NCBI RefSeq assembly: GCF_050947335.1
Contig: NW_027474123.1
Coordinates: forward strand, 16,987 to 80,986
DNA length: 64,000 nt
Reading direction: 5' to 3'
From: Megachile rotundata
Lineage: Eukaryota; Arthropoda; Insecta; Hymenoptera; Megachilidae
Position numbers and translations under genes: made by a program. The notes beneath the pieces are model-generated. The model ran no database searches. It was given only the letters and a program-made list of their open reading frames with translations, and was not told where the DNA came from. Positions 22,383 to 39,727 of the stretch are shown piece by piece; the first letter of the stretch is position 1, and each line of letters starts with the position of its first letter.

Positions 22383-25300
22383 CTTATATGATCGATAGAA
22401 CGAGAACTACTATACTCACTACTCTTAGTATTATCAATCTAACTCATATTATTAGCTATATTATGCTTATATTATCGATAGAACGACAATTACTATACTT
22501 ATTACTGTTATTATTATCAATCTGACTCATATTATTACCCATATTATGCTTAAATGATCGATAGAACGACAATTACTATACTTATTACTGTTATTATTAT
22601 CAATCTAACTCATATTATTAGCCATATTATGCTTAAATGATCGATAGATCTACAATTACTATACTCATTACTCTTATTATTATCAATCTAACTCATATTA
22701 TTAGCCATATTATGCTTATATGATCGATAGAACGAGAATTACTATACTCACTACTCTTAGTATTATCAATCTAACTCATATTATTAGCCATATTATGCTT
22801 ATATGATCGATAGAACGACAATTACTATACTTATTACTCTTATTATTATCAATCTAACTCATATTATTAGCCATATGATGCTTATATGATCGATGGAACG
22901 AGAACTACTATACTCACTACTCTTAGTATTATCAATCTAACTCATATTATTAGCCATATTATGCTTATATTATCGATAGAACGACAATTACTATACTTAT
23001 TACTGTTATTATTATCAATCTGACTCATATTATTACCCATATTATGCTTAAATGATCGATAGAACGACAATTACTATACTTATTACTGTTATTATTATCA
23101 ATCTAACTCATATTACTAGCCATATTATGCTTAAATGATCGATAGATCTACAATTACTATACACATTACTCTTATTATTATCAATCTAACTCATAATATT
23201 AGCCATATTATGCTTATATGATCGATAGAACGAGAATTACTATACTCACTACTCTTAGTATTATCAATCTAACTCATATTATTAGCCATATTATGCTTAT
23301 ATGATCGATAGAACGACAATTACTATACTTATTACTCTTATTATTATCAATCTAACTCATATTATTAGCCATATTATGCTTATATGATCGATGGAACGAG
23401 AACTACTATACTCACTACTCTTAGTATTATCAATCTAACTCATATTATTAGCCATATTATGCTTATATTATCGATAGAACGACAATTACTATACTTATTA
23501 CTGTTATTATTATCAATCTAACTCATATTATTAGCCATATTATGCTTAAATGATCGATAGAACGACAATTACTATACTTATTACTCTTATTATTATCAAT
23601 CTAACTCGTATTATTAGCCATATTATGCTTACATGATCGATAGAACGACAAATACTATACTTATTACTCTTATTATTATCAATCTATATCATATTATTAG
23701 CCATATTATGCTTATATGATAGATAGAACGACAATTACTATACTCACTACTCTTAGCATTATCAATCTAACTCATATTATTAGCCATATTATGCTTATAT
23801 TATCGATAGAACGACAGTTACTATACTTATTACTGTTATTATTATCAATCTAACTCATATTATTAGCCATATTATGCTTATATGATCGATAGAATGAGAA
23901 TTACAATACTCACTACTCTTAGTGTTATCACTCTAACTCATATTATTAGCCTTATTATGCTTATATGATCGATAGAACGACAATTACTGTAGTTATTACT
24001 CTTATTATTATCAATCTAACTCATATTATTAGCCATATTTTGCTTATATGATCGATAGAACTACAATTACTATACCCATTACTCTTATTATTATCAATCT
24101 AACTCATATTATTAGCCATATTATGCTTATATGATCGATAGAATGAGAATTACTATACTCACTACTCTTAGTATTATCACTCTAACTCATATTATTAGCC
24201 TTATTATGCTTATATGATCGATAGAACGACAATTACTGTAGTTATTACTCTTATTATTATCAATCTAACTCATATTATTAGCCATATTATGCTTATATGA
24301 TCGATAGAACGAGAATTACTATACTCTCTACTCTTAGTATTATCAATCTAACTCATATTACTAGCCATATTATGGTTATATTATCGATAGAACGACAATT
24401 ACTATACTTATTACTGTTATTATTATCAATCTAACTCATATTATTAGCCATATTATGCTTATGTGATCGATAGAACGACAATTACTATACTTATTACTCT
24501 TATTATTATCAATCTAACTCATATTATTAGCCATATTATGCTTATATGATCGATAGAACGAGAACTACTATACTCACTACTCTTAGTATTATCAATCTAA
24601 CTCATATTATTAGCCATATTATGCTTATATTATCGATAGAACGACAATTACTATACTTATTACTGTTATTATTATCAATCTGACTCATATTATTACCCAT
24701 ATTATGCTTAAATGATCGATAGAACGACAATTACTATACTTATTACTCTTATTATTATCAATCTAACTCATATTATTAGCCATATTATGCTTATATGATC
24801 GATAGAACGACAAATACTATACTTACTACTCTTATTATTATCAATCTAACTCATATTATTAACCATATTGTGCAGATATGATCGATAGAACTACAATTAC
24901 TATACTCATTACTCTTATTATCATCAATCTAACTCATATTATTAGCCATATTATGCTTAAATGATCGATAGAACTACAATTACTATACTCATTACTCTTA
25001 TTATTATCAATCTAACTCATATTATTAGCCATATTATGCTTATATGATCGATAGAATGAGAATTACTATACTCACTACTCTTAGTATTATCACTCTAACT
25101 CATATTATTAGCCTTATTATGCTTATATGATCGATAGAACGACAATTACTGTAGTTATTACTCTTATTATTATCAATCTAACTCATATTATTAGCCATAT
25201 TATGCATATATGATCGATAGAACGAGAATTACTATACTCACTACTCTTAGTATTATCAATCTAACTCATATTATTAGCCATATTATGCTTATATGATCGA

Positions 25301-28300
25301 TAGAACGACAATTACTATACTTATTACTCTTATTACTATCAATCTAACTCATATTATTAGCCATATTATGCTTATATGATCGATAGAACGAGAACTACTA
25401 TACTCACTACTCTTAGTATTATCAATCTAACTCATATTATTAGCCATATTATGCTTATATTATCGATAGAACGACAATTACTATACTTATTACTGTTATT
25501 ATTATCAATCTGACTCATATTATTACCCATATTATGCTTAAATGATCGATAGAACGACAATTACTATACTTATTACTCTTATTATTATCAATCTAACTCA
25601 TATTATTAGCCATATTATGCTTATATGATCGATAGAACGACAAATACTATACTTACTACTCTTATTATTATCAATCTAACTCATATTATTAGCCATATTA
25701 TGCTTATATGATCGATAGAACGACAATTACTATACTTATTACTCTTATTATTATGAATCTAACTCTTATTATTCACCATATTATGCCGATATGATCGATA
25801 GAACTACAATAACTATACTCATTACTCTTATTATTATCAATCTAACTCATATTATTAGCCATATTATGCTTATATGATCGATAGAATGATAATTACTATA
25901 CTCACTACTCTTAGTATTATCACTCTAACTCATATTATTAGCCTTATTATGCTTATATGATCGATAGAACGACAATTACTATACTTATTACTCTTATTAC
26001 TATCAATCTAACTCATATTATTAGCCATATTATGCTTATATGATCGATAGAACGAGAATTACTATACTCACTACTCTTAGTATTATCAATCTAACTCATA
26101 TTATTAGCCATATTATGCTTATATGATCGATAGAATGACAATTACTATACTTATTACTCTTATTATTATGAATCTAACTCATATTATTAACCATATTATG
26201 CAGATATGATCGATAGAACTACAATTACTATACTCATTACTCTTATTATTATCAATCTAACTCATATTATTAGCCATATTATGCTTATATGATGGATAGA
26301 CCGAGAATTACTATACTCACTACTCTTAGTATTATCAATCTAACTCATATTATTAGCCATATTATGCTTATATTATCGATAGAACGACAATTACTATACT
26401 TATTACTGTTATTATTATCAATCTAACTCATATTATTAGCCATATTATGCTTAAATGATCGATAGAATGAGAATTACTATACTCACTACTCTTAGTATTA
26501 TCACTCTAACTCATATTATTAGCCATATTATGCTTATATGATCGAGAGAACGACAATTACTATACTTATTACTCTTATTATTATCAATCTAACTCATATT
26601 ATTAGCCTTATTATGCTTATATGATCGATAGAACGACAAGTACTGTAGTTATTACTCTTATTATTATCAATCTAACTCATATTATTAGCCATATTATGCT
26701 TATATGATCGATAGAACGAGAATTACTATACTCACTACTCTTAGTATTATCAATCTAACTCATATTATTAGCCATATTATGCTTATATGATGGATAGACC
26801 GAGAATTACTATACTCACTACTCTTAGTATTATCAATCTAACTCATATTATTAGCCATATTATGCTTATATTATCGATAGAACGACAATTACTATACTTA
26901 TTACTGTTATTATTATCAATCTAACTCATATTATTAGCCATATTATGCTTAAATGATCGATAGAACGACAATTACTATACTTATTACTCTTATTATTATC
27001 AATCTAACTCGTATTATTAGCCATATTATGCTTACATGATCGATAGAACGACAAATACTATACTTATTACTCTTATTATTATCAATCTATATCATATTAT
27101 TAGCCATATTATGCTTATATGATAGATAGAACGACAATTACTATACTCACTACTCTTAGCATTATCAATCTAACTCATATTATTAGCCATATTATGCTTA
27201 TATTATCGATAGAACGACAGTTACTATACTTATTACTGTTATTATTATCAATCTAACTCATATTATTAGCCATATTATGCTTATATGATCGATAGAATGA
27301 GAATTACAATACTCACTACTCTTAGTGTTATCACTCTAACTCATATTATTAGCCTTATTATGCTTATATGATCGATAGAACGACAATTACTGTAGTTATT
27401 ACTCTTATTATTATCAATCTAACACATATTATTAGCCATACTTTGCTTATATGATCGATAGAACTACAATTACTATACCCATTACTCTTATTATTATCAA
27501 TCTAACTCATATTATTAGCCATATTATGCTTATATGATCGATAGAATGAGAATTACTATACTCACTACTCTTAGTATTATCACTCTAACTCATATTATTA
27601 GCCTTATTATGCTTATATGATCGATAGAACGACAATTACTGTAGTTATTACTCTTATTATTATCAATCTAACTCATATTATTAGCCATATTATGCTTATA
27701 TGATCGATAGAACGAGAATTACTATACTCACTACTCTTAGTATTATCAATCTAACTCATATTACTAGCCATATTATGGTTATATTATCGATAGAACGACA
27801 ATTACTATACTTATTACTGTTATTATTATCAATCTAACTCATATTATTAGCCATATTATGCTTATGTGATCGATAGAACGACAATTACTATACTTATTAC
27901 TCTTATTATTATCAATCTAACTCATATTATTAGCCATATTATGCTTATATGATCGATAGAACGAGAACTACTATACTCACTACTCTTAGTATTATCAATC
28001 TAACTCATATTATTAGCCATATTATGCTTATATTATCGATAGAACGACAATTACTATACTTATTACTGTTATTATTATCAATCTGACTCATATTATTACC
28101 CATATTATGCTTAAATGATCGATAGAACGACAATTACTATACTTATTACTCTTATTATTATCAATCTAACTCATATTATTAGCCATATTATGCTTATATG
28201 ATCGATAGAACGACAAATACTATACTTACTACTCTTATTATTATCAATCTAACTCATATTATTAACCATATTGTGCAGATATGATCAATAGAACTACAAT

Positions 28301-29520
28301 TACTATACTCATTACTCTTATTATCATCAATCTAACTCATATTATTAGCCATATTATGCTTAAATGACCGATAGAACTACAATTACTATACTCATTACTC
28401 TTATTATTATCAATCTAACTCATATTATTAGCCATATTATGCTTATATGATCGATAGAACGAGAACTACTATACTCACTACTCTTAGTATTATCAATCTA
28501 ACTCATATTATTAGCCATATTATGCTTATATTATCGATAGAACGACAATTACTATACTTATTACTGTTATTATTATCAATCTGACTCATATTATTACCCA
28601 TATTATGCTTAAATGATCGATAGAACGACAATTACTATACTTATTACTCTTATTATTATCAATCTAACTCATATTATTAGCCATATTATGCTTATATGAT
28701 CGATAGAACGACAAATACTATACTTACTACTCTTATTATTATCAATCTAACTCATATTATTAACCATATTGTGCAGATATGATCGATAGAACTACAATTA
28801 CTATACTCATTACTCTTATTATCATCAATCTAACTCATATTATTAGCCATATTATGCTTAAATGATCGATAGAACTACAATTACTATACTCATTACTCTT
28901 ATTATTATCAATCTAACTCATATTATTAGCCATATTATGCTTATATGATCGATAGAATGAGAATTACTATACTCACTACTCTTAGTATTATCACTCTAAC
29001 TCATATTATTAGCCTTATTATGCTTATATGATCGATAGAACGACAATTACTGTAGTTATTACTCTTATTATTATCAATCTAACTCATATTATTAGCCATA
29101 TTATGCATATATGATCGATAGAACGAGAATTACTATACTCACTACTCTTAGTATTATCAATCTAACTCATATTATTAGCCATATTATGCTTATATGATCG
29201 ATAGAACGACAATTACTATACTTATTACTCTTATTACTATCAATCTAACTCATATTATTAGCCATATTATGCTTATATGATCGATAGAACGAGAACTACT
29301 ATACTCACTACTCTTAGTATTATCAATCTAACTCATATTATTAGCCATATTATGCTTATATTATCGATAGAACGACAATTACTATACTTATTACTGTTAT
29401 TATTATCAATCTGACTCATATTATTACCCATATTATGCTTAAATGATCGATAGAACGACAATTACTATACTTATTACTCTTATTATTATCAATCTAACTC
29501 ATATTATTAGCCATATTATG
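22383..29520 (-). repeat. right HOR of 80-86 monomers, copy 1
   Basis: Anchors map to copy 2 in three offsets: 22643 to 29781 (86 monomers), then 23141 to 29781, 23721 to 30361, 25761 to 32401 and 26291 to 32931 (all 80 monomers), then 27124 to 33266, 28271 to 34413 and 28769 to 34911 (74 monomers). So copy 1 holds two 6-monomer (498 bp) segments that copy 2 lacks, around 22.6-23.1 kb and 26.3-26.8 kb. Inside copy 1 there is also a 41-monomer echo (23721 to 27124, 24868 to 28271). Confidence 0.78.
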
Positions 29521-32500
29521 CTTATATGATCGATAGAACGAGAACTACTATACTCACTACTCTTAGTATTATCAATCTAACTCATATTATTAGCTATATT
29601 ATGCTTATATTATCGATAGAACGACAATTACTATACTTATTACTGTTATTATTATCAATCTGACTCATATTATTACCCATATTATGCTTAAATGATCGAT
29701 AGAACGACAATTACTATACTTATTACTGTTATTATTATCAATCTAACTCATATTATTAGCCATATTATGCTTAAATGATCGATAGATCTACAATTACTAT
29801 ACTCATTACTCTTATTATTATCAATCTAACTCATATTATTAGCCATATTATGCTTATATGATCGATAGAACGAGAATTACTATACTCACTACTCTTAGTA
29901 TTATCAATCTAACTCATATTATTAGCCATATTATGCTTATATGATCGATAGAACGACAATTACTATACTTATTACTCTTATTATTATCAATCTAACTCAT
30001 ATTATTAGCCATATTATGCTTATATGATCGATGGAACGAGAACTACTATACTCACTACTCTTAGTATTATCAATCTAACTCATATTATTAGCCATATTAT
30101 GCTTATATTATCGATAGAACGACAATTACTATACTTATTACTGTTATTATTATCAATCTAACTCATATTATTAGCCATATTATGCTTAAATGATCGATAG
30201 AACGACAATTACTATACTTATTACTCTTATTATTATCAATCTAACTCGTATTATTAGCCATATTATGCTTACATGATCGATAGAACGACAAATACTATAC
30301 TTATTACTCTTATTATTATCAATCTATATCATATTATTAGCCATATTATGCTTATATGATAGATAGAACGACAATTACTATACTCACTACTCTTAGCATT
30401 ATCAATCTAACTCATATTATTAGCCATATTATGCTTATATTATCGATAGAACGGCAGTTACTATACTTATTACTGTTATTATTATCAATCTAACTCATAT
30501 TATTAGCCATATTATGCTTATATGATCGATAGAGTGAGAATTACAATACTCACTACTCTTAGTGTTATCACTCTAACTCATATTATTAGCCTTATTATGC
30601 TTATATGATCGATAGAACGACAATTACTGTAGTTATTACTCTTATTATTATCAATCTAACTCATATTATTAGCCATATTTTGCTTATATGATCGATAGAA
30701 CTACAATTACTATACCCATTACTCTTATTATTATCAATCTAACTCATATTATTAGCCATATTATGCTTATATGATCGATAGAATGAGAATTACTATACTC
30801 ACTACTCTTAGTATTATCACTCTAACTCATATTATTAGCCTTATTATGCTTATATGATCGATAGAACGACAATTACTGTAGTTATTACTCTTATTATTAT
30901 CAATCTAACTCATATTATTAGCCATATTATGCTTATATGATCGATAGAACGAGAATTACTATACTCTCTACTCTTAGTATTATCAATCTAACTCATATTA
31001 CTAGCCATATTATGGTTATATTATCGATAGAACGACAATTACTATACTTATTACTGTTATTATTATCAATCTAACTCATATTATTAGCCATATTATGCTT
31101 ATGTGATCGATAGAACGACAATTACTATACTTATTACTCTTATTATCATCAATCTAACTCATATTATTAGCCATATTATGCTTATATGATCGATAGAACG
31201 AGAACTACTATACTCACTACTCTTAGTATTATCAATCTAACTCATATTATTAGCCATATTATGCTTATATTATCGATAGAACGACAATTACTATACTTAT
31301 TACTGTTATTATTATCAATCTGACTCATATTATTACCCATATTATGCTTAAATGATCGATAGAACGACAATTACTATACTTATTACTCTTATTATTATCA
31401 ATCTAACTCATATTATTAGCCATATTATGCTTATATGATCGATAGAACGACAAATACTATACTTACTACTCTTATTATTATCAATCTAACTCATATTATT
31501 AACCATATTGTGCAGATATGATCGATAGAACTACAATTACTATACACATTACTCTTATTATCATCAATCTAACTCATATTATTAGCCATATTATGCTTAA
31601 ATGATCGATAGAACTACAATTACTATACTCATTACTCTTATTATTATCAATCTAACTCATATTATTAGCCATATTATGCTTATATGATCGATAGAATGAG
31701 AATTACTATACTCACTACTCTTAGTATTATCACTCTAACTCATATTATTAGCCTTATTATGCTTATATGATCGATAGAACGACAATTACTGTAGTTATTA
31801 CTCTTATTATTATCAATCTAACTCATATTATTAGCCATATTATGCATATATGATCGATAGAACGAGAATTACTATACTCACTACTCTTAGTATTATCAAT
31901 CTAACTCATATTATTAGCCATATTATGCTTATATGATCGATAGAACGACAATTACTATACTTATTACTCTTATTACTATCAATCTAACTCATATTATTAG
32001 CCATATTATGCTTACATGATCGATAGAACGAGAACTACTATACTCACTACTCTTAGTATTATCAATCTAACTCATATTATTAGCCATATTATGCTTATAT
32101 TATCGATAGAACGACAATTACTATACTTATTACTGTTATTATTATCAATCTGACTCATATTATTACCCATATTATGCTTAAATGATCGATAGAACGACAA
32201 TTACTATACTTATTACTCTTATTATTATCAATCTAACTCATATTATTAGCCATATTATGCTTATATGATCGATAGAACGACAAATACTATACTTACTACT
32301 CTTATTATTATCAATCTAACTCATATTATTAGCCATATTATGCTTATATGATCGATAGAACGACAATTACTATACTTATTACTCTTATTATTATGAATCT
32401 AACTCTTATTATTCACCATATTATGCCGATATGATCGATAGAACTACAATAACTATACTCATTACTCTTATTATTATCAATCTAACTCATATTATTAGCC

Positions 32501-34985
32501 ATATTATGCTTATATGATCGATAGAATGAGAATTACTATACTCACTACTCTTAGTATTATCACTCTAACTCATATTATTAGCCTTATTATGCTTATATGA
32601 TCGATAGAACGACAATTACTATACTTATTACTCTTATTACTATCAATCTAACTCATATTATTAGCCATATTATGCTTATATGATCGATAGAACGAGAATT
32701 ACTATACTCACTACTCTTAGTATTATCAATCTAACTCATATTATTAGCCATATTATGCTTATATGATCGATAGAATGACAATTACTATACTTATTACTCT
32801 TATTATTATGAATCTAACTCATATTATTAACCATATTATGCAGATATGATCGATAGAACTACAATTACTATATTCATTACTCTTATTATTATCAATCTAA
32901 CTCATATTATTAGCCATATTATGCTTATATGATGGATAGACCGAGAATTACTATACTCACTACTCTTAGTATTATCAATCTAACTCATATTATTAGCCAT
33001 ATTATGCTTATATTATCGATAGAACGACAATTACTATACTTATTACTGTTATTATTATCAATCTAACTCATATTATTAGCCATATTATGCTTAAATGATC
33101 GATAGAACGACAATTACTATACTTATTACTCTTATTATTATCAATCTAACTCGTATTATTAGCCATATTATGCTTACATGATCGATAGAACGACAAATAC
33201 TATACTTATTACTTTTATTATTATCAATCTATATCATATTATTAGCCATATTATGCTTATATGATAGATAGAACGACAATTACTATACTCACTACTCTTA
33301 GCATTATCAATCTAACTCATATTATTAGCCATATTATGCTTATATTATCGATAGAACGACAGTTACTATACTTATTACTGTTATTATTATCAATCTAACT
33401 CATATTATTAGCCATATTATGCTTATATGATCGATAGAATGAGAATTACAATACTCACTACTCTTAGTGTTATCACTCTAACTCATATTATTAGCCTTAT
33501 TATGCTTATATGATCGATAGAACGACAATTACAGTAGTTATTACTCTTATTATTATCAATCTAACACATATTATTAGCCATACTTTGCTTATATGATCGA
33601 TAGAACTACAATTACTATACCCATTACTCTTATTATTATCAATCTAACTCATATTATTAGCCATATTATGCTTATATGATCGATAGAATGAGAATTACTA
33701 TACTCACTACTCTTAGTATTATCACTCTAACTCATATTATTAGCCTTATTATGCTTATATGATCGATAGAACGACAATTACTGTAGTTATTACTCTTATT
33801 ATTATCAATCTAACTCATATTATTAGCCATATTATGCTTATATGATCGATAGAACGAGAATTACTATACTCACTACTCTTAGTATTATCAATCTAACTCA
33901 TATTACTAGCCATATTATGGTTATATTATCGATAGAACGACAATTACTATACTTATTACTGTTATTATTATCAATCTAACTCATATTATTAGCCATATTA
34001 TGCTTATGTGATCGATAGAACGACAATTACTATACTTATTACTCTTATTATTATCAATCTAACTCATATTATTAGCCATATTATGCTTATATGATCGATA
34101 GAACGAGAACTACTATACTCACTACTCTTAGTATTATCAATCTAACTCATATTATTAGCCATATTATGCTTATATTATCGATAGAACGACAATTACTATA
34201 CTTATAACTGTTATTATTATCAATCTGACTCATATTATTACCCATATTATGCTTAAATGATCGATAGAACGACAATTACTATACTTATTACTCTTATTAT
34301 TATCAATCTAACTCATATTATTAGCCATATTATGCTTATATGATCGATAGAACGACAAATACTATACTTACTACTCTTATTATTATCAATCTAACTCATA
34401 TTATTAACCATATTGTGCAGATATGATCAATAGAACTACAATTACTATACTCATTACTCTTATTATCATCAATCTAACTCATATTATTAGCCATATTATG
34501 CTTAAATGACCGATAGAACTACAATTACTATACTCATTACTCTTATTATTATCAATCTAACTCATATTATTAGCCATATTATGCTTATATGATCGATAGA
34601 ACGAGAACTACTATACTCACTACTCTTAGTATTATCAATCTAACTCATATTATTAGCCATATTATGCTTATATTATCGATAGAACGACAATTACTATACT
34701 TATTACTGTTATTATTATCAATCTGACTCATATTATTACCCATATTATGCTTAAATGATCGATAGAACGACAATTACTATACTTATTACTCTTATTATTA
34801 TCAATCTAACTCATATTATTAGCCATATTATGCTTATATGATCGATAGAACGACAAACACTATACTTACTACTCTTATTATTATCAATCTAACTCATATT
34901 ATTAACCATATTGTGCAGATATGATCGATAGAACTACAATTACTATACTCATTACTCTTATTATCATCAATCTAACTCATATTAT
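29521..34985 (-). repeat. right HOR of 80-86 monomers, copy 2
   Basis: Follows copy 1 from the CGAGAACTAC/TTAGCTATATTATG series at 29521 to about 34985, where the expected class F monomer gives way to E and D types. Rare variants kept in both copies include AGATAGAACG, CTTAGCATTATC, TTGTGCAGAT and AACTCTTATTATTCACC. A few private changes exist, such as AACGGCAGTTAC near 30452 and TAGAGTGAGAATTAC near 30530. Internal echoes at 39 monomers (28271 to 31508) and 35 monomers (30361 to 33266) show older layers. Confidence 0.78.
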
Positions 34986-37900
34986 TACCCATATTATGCT
35001 TAAATGATCGATAGAACGACAATTACTATACTTATTACTGTTATTATTATCAATCTGACTCATATTATTAGCCATATTATGCTTATATGTTCGAGAGAAC
35101 GACAATTACTATACTTATTACTCTTATTATTATCAATCTAACTCATATTATTAGCCATATTATGCTTATATGATCGATAGAACGACAATTACTATACTTA
35201 TTACTCTTATTACTATCAATCTAACTCATATTATTAGCCATATTATGCTTATATGATCGATAGAACGAGAACTACTATACTCACTACTCTTAGTATTATC
35301 AATCTAACTCATATTATTAGCCATATTATGCTTATATTATCGATAGAACGACAATTACTATACTTATTACTGTTATTATTATCAATCTGACTCATATTAT
35401 TACCCATATTATGCTTAAATGATCGATAGAACGACAATTACTATACTTATTACTCTTATTATTATCAATCTAACTCATATTATTAGCCATATTATGCTTA
35501 TATGATCGATAGAACGACAAATACTATACTTACTACTCTTATTATTATCAATCTAACTCATATTATTAGCCATATTATGCTTATATGATCGATAGAACGA
35601 CAATTACTATACTTATTACTCTTATTATTATGAATCTAACTCTTATTATTCACCATATTATGCCGATATGATCGATAGAACTACAATAACTATACTCATT
35701 ACTCTTATTATTATCAATCTAACTCATATTATTAGCCATATTATGCTTATATGATCGATAGAATGAGAATTACTATACTCACTACTCTTAGTATTATCAC
35801 TCTAACTCATATTATTAGCCTTATTATGCTTATATGATCGATAGAACGACAATTACTATACTTATTACTCTTATTACTATCAATCTAACTCATATTATTA
35901 GCCATATTATGCTTATATGATCGATAGAACGAGAATTACTATACTCACTACTCTTAGTATTATCAATCTAACTCATATTATTAGCCATATTATGCTTATA
36001 TGATCGATAGAATGACAATTACTATACTTATTACTCTTATTATTATGAATCTAACTCATATTATTAACCATATTATGCAGATATGATCGATAGAACTACA
36101 ATTACTATACTCATTACTCTTATTATTATCAATCTAACTCATATTATTAGCCATATTATGCTTATATGATGGATAGACCGAGAATTACTATACTCACTAC
36201 TCTTAGTATTATCAATCTAACTCATATTATTAGCCATATTATGCTTATATTATCGATAGAACGACAATTACTATACTTATTACTGTTATTATTATCAATC
36301 TAACTCATATTATTAGCCATATTATGCTTAAATGATCGATAGAATGAGAATTACTATACTCACTACTCTTAGTATTATCACTCTAACTCATATTATTAGC
36401 CTTATTATGCTTATATGATCGATAGAACGACAATTACTATACTTATTACTCTTATTACTATCAATCTAACTCATATTATTAGCCATATTATGCTTATATG
36501 ATCGATAGAACGAGAATTACTATACTCACTACTCTTAGTATTATCAATCTAACTCATATTATTAGCCATATTATGCTTATATGATCGATAGAATGACAAT
36601 TACTATACTTATTACTCTTATTATTATGAATCTAACTCATATTATTAACCATATTATGCAGATATGATCGATAGAACTACAATTACTATACTCATTACTC
36701 TTATTATTATCAATCTAACTCATATTATTAGCCATATTATGCTTATATGATGGATAGACCGAGAATTACTATACTCACTACTCTTAGTATTATCAATCTA
36801 ACTCATATTATTAGCCATATTATGCTTATATTATCGATAGAACGACAATTACTATACTTATTACTGTTATTATTATCAATCTAACTCATATTATTAGCCA
36901 TATTATGCTTAAATGATCGATAGAACGACAATTACTATACTTATTACTCTTATTATTATCAATCTAACTCATATTATTAGCCATATTATGCTTATATGAT
37001 CGATAGAACGACAAATACTATACTTACTACTCTTATTATTATCAATCTAACTCATATTATTAGCCATATTATGCTTATATGATCGATAGAATGAGAATTA
37101 CTATACTCACTACTCTTAGTATTATCACTCTAACTCATATTATTAGCCTTATTATGCTTATATGATCGATAGAACGACAATTACTATACTTATTACTCTT
37201 ATTACTATCAATCTAACTCATATTATTAGCCATATTATGCTTATATGATCGATAGAACGAGAATTACTATACTCACTACTCTTAGTATTATCAATCTAAC
37301 TCATATTATTAGCCATATTATGCTTATATGATCGATAGAACGACAATTACTATACTTATTACTCTTATTATTATGAATCTAACTCATATTATTAACCATA
37401 TTATGCAGATATGATCGATAGAACTACAATTACTATACTCATTACTCTTATTATTATCAATCTAACTCATATTATTAGCCATATTATGCTTATATGATGG
37501 ATAGACCGAGAATTACTATACTCACTACTCTTAGTATTATCAATCTAACTCATATTATTAGCCATATTATGCTTATATTATCGATAGAACGACAATTACT
37601 ATACTTATTACTGTTATTATTATCAATCTAACTCATATTATTAGCCATATTATGCTTAAATGGTCGATAGAATGAGAATTACTATACTCACTACTCTTAG
37701 TATTATCACTCTAACTCATATTATTAGCCATATTATGCTTATATGTTCGAGAGAACGACAATTACTATACTTATTACTCTTATTATTATCAATCTAACTC
37801 ATATTATTAGCCTTATTATGCTTATATGATCGATAGAACGACAAGTACTGTAGTTATTACTCTTATTATTATCAATCTAACTCATATTATTAGCCATATT

Positions 37901-38399
37901 ATGCTTATATGATCGATAGAACGAGAATTACTATACTCACTACTCTTAGTATTATCAATCTAACTCATATTATTAGCCATATTATGCTTATATGATCGAT
38001 AGAACGACAATTACTATACTTATTACTCTTATTATTATGAATCTAACTCATATTATTCACCATATTATGCCGATATGATCGATAGAACTACAATTACTAT
38101 ACTCATTACTCTTATTATTATCAATCTAACTCATATTATTAGCCATATTATGCTTATATGATCGATAGAATGAGAATTACTATACTCACTACTCTTAGTA
38201 TTATCACTCTAACTCATATTATTAGCCTTATTATGCTTATATGATCGATAGAACGACAATTACTATACTTATTACTCTTATTACTATCAATCTAACTCAT
38301 ATTATTAGCCATATTATGCTTATATGATCGATAGAGCGAGAATTACTATACTCACTACTCTTAGTATTATCAATCTAACTCATATTATTAGCCATATTA
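34986..38399 (-). repeat. mosaic satellite segment with 7- and 9-monomer steps
   Basis: Begins as a copy of the 32.3-33.0 kb series at an offset of 39 monomers (32401 to 35638; 32931 to 36168). The marker GATGGATAGACC then recurs at 36749 and 37496, spacings of 7 and 9 monomers, so a short B/D/H-type series was duplicated locally. The variants AAATGGTCG (37658) and ATATGTTCGAGAG (about 37743) are shared with 41974 and 42059 at 52 monomers. No other content. Confidence 0.72.
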
Positions 38400-39727
38400 T
38401 GCTTAAATGATCGATAGAACGACAATTACTATACTTATTACTCTTATTATTATCAATCTAACTCGTATTATTAGCCATATTATGCTTACATGATCGATAG
38501 AACGACAAATACTATACTTATTACTCTTATTATTATCAATCTATATCATATTATTAGCCATATTATGCCGATATGATCGATAGAACTACAATTACTATAC
38601 TCATTACTCTTATTATTATCAATCTAACTCATATTATTAGCCATATTATGCTTATATGATCGATGGAACGAGAACTACTATACTCACTACTCTTAGTATT
38701 ATCAACCTAACTCATATTATTAGCCATATTATGCTTATATTATCGATAGAACGACAATTACTATACTTATTACTGTTATTATTATCAATCTAACTCATAT
38801 TATTAGCCATATTATGCTTATATTATCGATAGAACGACAATTACTATACTTATTACTGTTATTATTATCAATCTGACTCATATTATTACCCATATTATGC
38901 TTAAATGATCGATAGAACGACAGTTACTATACTTATTACTCTTATTATTATCAATCTAACTCATATTATTAGCCATATTATGCTTATATGATCGATAGAA
39001 CGACAAATACTATACTTACTACTCTTATTATTATCAATCTAACTCATATTATTAACCATATTGTGCAGATATGATCAATAGAACTACAATTACTATACTC
39101 ATTACTCTTATTATCATCAATCTAACTCATATTATTAGCCATATTATGCTTAAATGACCGATAGAACTACAATTACTATACTCATTACTCTTATTATTAT
39201 CAATCTAACTCATATTATTAGCCATATTATGCTTATATGATCGATAGAATGAGAATTACTATACTCACTACTCTTAGTATTATCACTCTAACTCATATTA
39301 TTAGCCTTATTATGCTTATATGATCGATAGAACGACAATTACTGTAGTTATTACTCTTATTATTATCAATCTAACTCATATTATTAGCCATATTATGCAT
39401 ATATGATCGATAGAACGAGAATTACTATACTCACTACTCTTAGTATTATCAATCTAACTCATATTATTCGCCATATTATGCTTATATGATCGATAGAACG
39501 ACAATTACTATACTTATTACTCTTATTACTATCAATCTAACTCATATTATTAGCCATATTATGCTTATATGATCGATAGAACGAGAACTACTATACTCAC
39601 TACTCTTAGTATTATCAATCTAACTCATATTATTAGCCATATTATGCTTATATTATCGATAGAACGACAATTACTATACTTATTACTGTTATTATTATCA
39701 ATCTGACTCATATTATTACCCATATTA
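38400..39727 (-). repeat. 16-monomer tandem duplication, copy 1 (1,328 bp)
   Basis: Starts at GCTTAAATGATCG and covers the I-J module, a B monomer with CAACCTAACTC (38701), D and E monomers, the TTGTGCAGAT variant (39061) and class C/G. Both rare markers recur exactly 1,328 bp (16 x 83) later. Confidence 0.87.
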
